A stretch of DNA of 64,000 nucleotides from a bacterium. Its GTDB lineage: Bacteria > Actinomycetota > Acidimicrobiia > Spongiisociales > JAENVV01. The notes under the pieces are model-generated. The model did no database searches, was not told the origin of the DNA, and saw only the letters and a program-made list of their open reading frames with translations. Shown here one piece after another: positions 61,148-64,000 of this stretch. The position numbers and the translations under genes were made by a program. How positions within the stretch are numbered: position 1 is the stretch's first letter; each line of letters begins with the position of its first letter. The stretch covers positions 1 to 64,000 of the forward strand of contig JAHEDI010000011.1 in the NCBI GenBank assembly GCA_024641305.1, given 5' to 3'.

Positions 61148-63562
61148 ATGGTTGAACAAGCTCGCGGCGAATTTTTCCTTGGTGGAATCATCGATCCCAC
61201 TAGCGGCGAAAAGACCGGTGAGAACGTCCTGTACGACTCCCATGATCTCACCACGCATGGGGTGATTATTGGAATGACGGGCTCTGGCAAGACGGGCCTT
61301 GGGGTCGTGGCGCTTGAGGAGGCACTCCTCTCCAACATTCCCTGCTTGATCATTGACCCCAAGGGCGACATGGGCAACCTTTTGCTCAATTTCCCAAGCT
61401 TTCAGCCCTCGGACTTTCGGCCATGGGTTGACGAGGGAGTGGCTCGCCGCCAGGATCAGACGCCCGACGAGTTTGCTGCCTCGACCGCCGAAACATGGAA
61501 GAGCGGTCTGGAAGGGTGGGGCATCACCGGTGATCGACTCCGCCAACTGGGGCTTGGCGCCGAGTTTCAGATCTATACACCTGGCTCTGTGGCAGGTATC
61601 CCGCTCAATATCGTGGGGTCCCTGGCAGCCCCGGATCTTGACTGGGCGACTGAGGCCGAGACCATCCGGGCTGAGATCGAAGGCTTCGTCTCGTCGCTTC
61701 TGGTCCTCGCCAACATTGCGGCCGACCCGATCTCTTCTCCAGAGCACATCCTCCTCGCAACCATCATTGAAAAGGCCTGGACCGAAGGACGCAACCTCGA
61801 TCTTGCCTCACTCATCGGCCAGGTTCAGTCACCCCCGATTCGCAAACTGGGGGTCTTCGATCTCGATACTTTCTTCCCTCCAAAGGATCGCTTGAAGCTG
61901 GCCATGAGCCTCAACGGCCTGGTTGCCTCGCCGGCTTTCGCCTCGTGGACCGAAGGGCCTCCTCTCGATATCCAGAGCCTTCTCTTCACAGCCGACGGCA
62001 AGGCCCGCGCCTCCATCATGTATCTGTCACATCTGTCAGATGCGGAGCGCCAGTTCGTCGTGACCCTCCTGTTGTCGAAGGTGGTGACCTGGATGCGCAA
62101 GCAACAGGGCACCTCGGACCTCAGGGCACTCATCTACATGGATGAGGTCTTCGGATTCGTCCCTCCGACCGCCAACCCGCCCTCCAAGAAGCCAATTCTC
62201 ACCTTGCTCAAGCAGGCGAGGGCCTTCGGCGTTGGCTTGTTACTATCGACTCAAAACCCGGTCGACCTTGACTACAAGGCCATGTCGAATGCGGGAACCT
62301 GGATGATCGGAAGACTACAAACCGAACGGGACAAGGCTCGCATTATCGAAGGACTCCGATCGGCATCAGGAGCCGTCGATGTCAACATGCTCAGTGCACT
62401 CATTTCAGACCTCGACAAACGTCAGTTCATCTTGCATTCGACGTCGGCCAAGGCGCCGCGACTATTCACAACACGATGGGCTATGTCGTACCTCGCCGGC
62501 CCGCTATCTCGCGAACAAGTCAAGTCACTAACCGCCGACTCACCGGAGCGATCCCCGGTGGCAACTCCCGAGCCGGCCGAGCAAGCAGCGAACGCGGCTG
62601 ACCAACCGATGGCCGAGGCCATGTCGAACCGAGCCTCGGAGGACGAGAGCCCGGTGGCCCCACAGGTACCCGACACCACCCGAGTGTATTACCTCGATCC
62701 GGCCGCACCGTGGGCGGCCGAATTGGGAGTCGACCCCAACGGAACCAGACTTGAGGCCAGCCTCGTGGCCCGCGTCAACATGGTGTTCGACGACCAATAT
62801 GCCGGCATAGACCACACCGAGGAGTGGGAAGCCATCTTCTACCCAATTGGCGACCGTTTCGACCCGGCTGCTGCCAAGGTCGTCGATTATGACGACCGGG
62901 ATCTGATGACCGTCGCCCCGGACGGGTGCAATTACGCTCTACCGGTTGCCCCGATCAACACGAAGGCTTTCTACGCTTCTGCGACCGCCTCCCTAAGTGA
63001 CTGGTTGTCCCGCAACCAACAGGTGCAGGTTTTCAAGAACCCGGCCTTGAAGATCTATTCGCGGATTGGCGAGACCGAAGCCGACTTTCAAGAACGGTGT
63101 CAAACCGCCGCCGAGGAAGCCGCCGATGCGGCCATTGCCAGCCTGAAAGACAAATACAAGACGAAGATTCGGACGGTTAACGACCAGCTGGCCAGCGCCG
63201 AACGCCGGGTCAGAGAGCTGGAAACCGACGTCCAGGGTCGGCGCCAAAGCGAACTCATCTCCGGCGCCGGCGATCTCCTCGGGTCGATTCTCGGTGGCCG
63301 ATCACGATCAAGAGCGGTTGGTTCGGCGGCGTCCCGCCGACGAATGACCCGTCAGACCCAGGAGCGACTCCAAACGGCCAGCGAGAAGCTCACCGACAAG
63401 ACCGATCAACTCGGGGCCCTCGAGGATGACCTCGAGAACGACGTGAACACGATCATGGAACAATGGGACGCGACGGCCGCCGACATCGAGACGGTCGATA
63501 TCGGCCTCGAAAAAACCGACATCTCGGTCGGCGAACTCAGCCTCGTGTGGATCCGCGTCTAG
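61148..63562 (+). CDS. HerA-like/DUF853-type ATPase with C-terminal coiled coil
   Basis: 804 residues. N-terminal HAS-barrel-like strand, Walker A GMTGSGKTGL near residue 42, LIIDPKGDMGN near 73, Walker B LIYMDEVFG near 325 and the STQNP sensor near 368: the HerA/FtsK-like translocase pattern. After a variable linker (about 455-510) comes a domain with WEAIFYPIGDRFD, and residues 640-790 form a long charged coiled coil. The partner nuclease NurA is not adjacent. The role is unknown; DNA translocation is inferred from the ATPase family. Confidence 0.82.
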   Translation: MVEQARGEFFLGGIIDPTSGEKTGENVLYDSHDLTTHGVIIGMTGSGKTGLGVVALEEALLSNIPCLIIDPKGDMGNLLLNFPSFQPSDFRPWVDEGVARRQDQTPDEFAASTAETWKSGLEGWGITGDRLRQLGLGAEFQIYTPGSVAGIPLNIVGSLAAPDLDWATEAETIRAEIEGFVSSLLVLANIAADPISSPEHILLATIIEKAWTEGRNLDLASLIGQVQSPPIRKLGVFDLDTFFPPKDRLKLAMSLNGLVASPAFASWTEGPPLDIQSLLFTADGKARASIMYLSHLSDAERQFVVTLLLSKVVTWMRKQQGTSDLRALIYMDEVFGFVPPTANPPSKKPILTLLKQARAFGVGLLLSTQNPVDLDYKAMSNAGTWMIGRLQTERDKARIIEGLRSASGAVDVNMLSALISDLDKRQFILHSTSAKAPRLFTTRWAMSYLAGPLSREQVKSLTADSPERSPVATPEPAEQAANAADQPMAEAMSNRASEDESPVAPQVPDTTRVYYLDPAAPWAAELGVDPNGTRLEASLVARVNMVFDDQYAGIDHTEEWEAIFYPIGDRFDPAAAKVVDYDDRDLMTVAPDGCNYALPVAPINTKAFYASATASLSDWLSRNQQVQVFKNPALKIYSRIGETEADFQERCQTAAEEAADAAIASLKDKYKTKIRTVNDQLASAERRVRELETDVQGRRQSELISGAGDLLGSILGGRSRSRAVGSAASRRRMTRQTQERLQTASEKLTDKTDQLGALEDDLENDVNTIMEQWDATAADIETVDIGLEKTDISVGELSLVWIRV

Positions 63563-64000
63563 CGATCTTGATGTCCGGTTACCCCGAACCCTCCATGGAA
63601 CAATGGTGCCCGCACCGCGGTTGGAATCATCGGACGGCTCTACGGGAACTCGTCACAACTCAACGAGCACGGTCAGTACTCCTCCTACGGGCAAGACCGG
63701 TGGCTGCCTTATCACCGGCAACGAGGACGGCGCCAAACACTGCGCCATGAACATTCTCTACTCCCTTCAGCACCTCGGCTATGTCATCCCTCCCCAAGCG
63801 GACGCCGCCTGGCTGGGAGAGGCAGGACCAGGTCCGTCCTACCTCGACCCGGGATCAGGTGGCCCGGAGAATGATTTCACCAACCGGAACACCACCTTCA
63901 TGACCTGGAACCTTCTCCACGCCGCCCGCATGATCAAGGACGCCGGCGGCTCGCCGGTACATGGCAACCAGCGGGCTTCCTGGGACGCCGGTTGCCGATT
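63563..64000 (+). pseudogene. Truncated, frameshifted flavodoxin-family (NADPH-dependent FMN reductase-like) remnant
   Basis: Directly after the HerA-like stop, pieces of a flavodoxin-family protein can be read in changing frames: ILMSG, then LHGTMV, then GIIGRLYGNSSQLNEHGQ, then from 63693 onward KTGGCLITGNEDGAKH and a long conserved stretch with SYLDPGSGGPEND up to the window end. Frame breaks lie near 63609 (one base missing) and 63692 (one extra base), with a probable third near 63580. About 65 N-terminal residues, including the flavin phosphate loop, are absent. It may be a decayed gene or contain sequencing errors; the 3' end is outside. Confidence 0.6.

Noticed and set aside
1..64000. 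tRNA genes, rRNA, CRISPR arrays, insertion sequences, prophage
   Set aside because: Gaps were read for TTCGAATC-type arms, regularly spaced repeats, transposase motifs and phage genes; none were found.

Overview
The window looks like a chromosomal segment of an actinomycete (Actinomycetota). Pointers are a Kgd-type fused 2-oxoglutarate decarboxylase/dehydrogenase, a MutT1-like NUDIX plus histidine-phosphatase fusion, a maleylpyruvate-isomerase (mycothiol-dependent) fold protein, a K+-dependent H+-pyrophosphatase, and an actinobacterial tad-like pilus locus. The order topA ... DUF1998 helicase ... TadE-like/TadE/Flp/TadC/TadB/TadA/Ssd, with a divergent HAD phosphatase, matches what I recall of the Mycobacterium tuberculosis Rv3646c-Rv3661 region. 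GC is moderately high. Several transcripts look leaderless, which is common in this phylum. The class cannot be fixed from sequence alone; an Acidimicrobiia-like lineage is only a guess. No tRNA, rRNA, CRISPR array, insertion sequence or prophage was seen.

Layout. 1-1437: 3' part of topA. 1570-3863: ECF sigma factor, zinc-type anti-sigma factor and a membrane protein behind a plausible ECF-type promoter, closed by a long hairpin. 3924-5971 (-): PIN-PhoH ATPase, an unlisted 41-residue ORF and a pentapeptide-repeat protein. 6282-9870: a small ORF, a tandem histidine phosphatase and hppA. 9966-12452: two lipoproteins (LytR-CpsA-Psr type and glucose/sorbosone dehydrogenase type). 12731-18641: MerR/GyrI-like regulator, orphan molybdenum hydroxylase large subunit, P2-type cation ATPase. 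18834-24542: MFS exporter, MrfA-like helicase, SGNH hydrolase, a tiny membrane protein and a CDF-like transporter. 24551-28347 (-): tad-like operon of seven tightly packed genes, with a divergent HAD-IB phosphatase. 29585-39846: housekeeping and metabolic genes (hydroxyisobutyrate-dehydrogenase family, ribA, MpaB-like, leuCD, GDPD, MDMPI, DUF3237) around an unusual 1019-residue helical-repeat/TM/beta-propeller protein. 40088-45283 (-): a 1731-residue secreted metallophosphoesterase with repeats. 45481-48968: complete paaABCDE. 49255-53985 (-): MMPL transporter with duplicated loop modules, and hisC. 54101-59407: membrane LuxR regulator, small Cys protein, MutT1-like protein, kgd. 59521-63562: a kynureninase-fold protein without its PLP lysine, a helical protein and a HerA-like ATPase. 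63563-64000: a truncated, frameshifted flavodoxin-family remnant running off the window.

Functionally the region is mostly core chromosome. Central carbon metabolism is represented by Kgd and the pyrophosphatase, amino-acid synthesis by leuCD and hisC, and aromatic degradation by the phenylacetyl-CoA epoxygenase. Surface functions are the pilus locus, lipoproteins and the giant secreted enzyme. The most unusual items are a 45-bp palindromic repeat present twice in opposite orientation in convergent intergenic gaps (12467-12511 and 22726-22770), the kynureninase-like pseudoenzyme, the helical-repeat/propeller membrane fusion, a candidate structured RNA near 39957-40091, and several small ORFs with good start signals or tight coupling.
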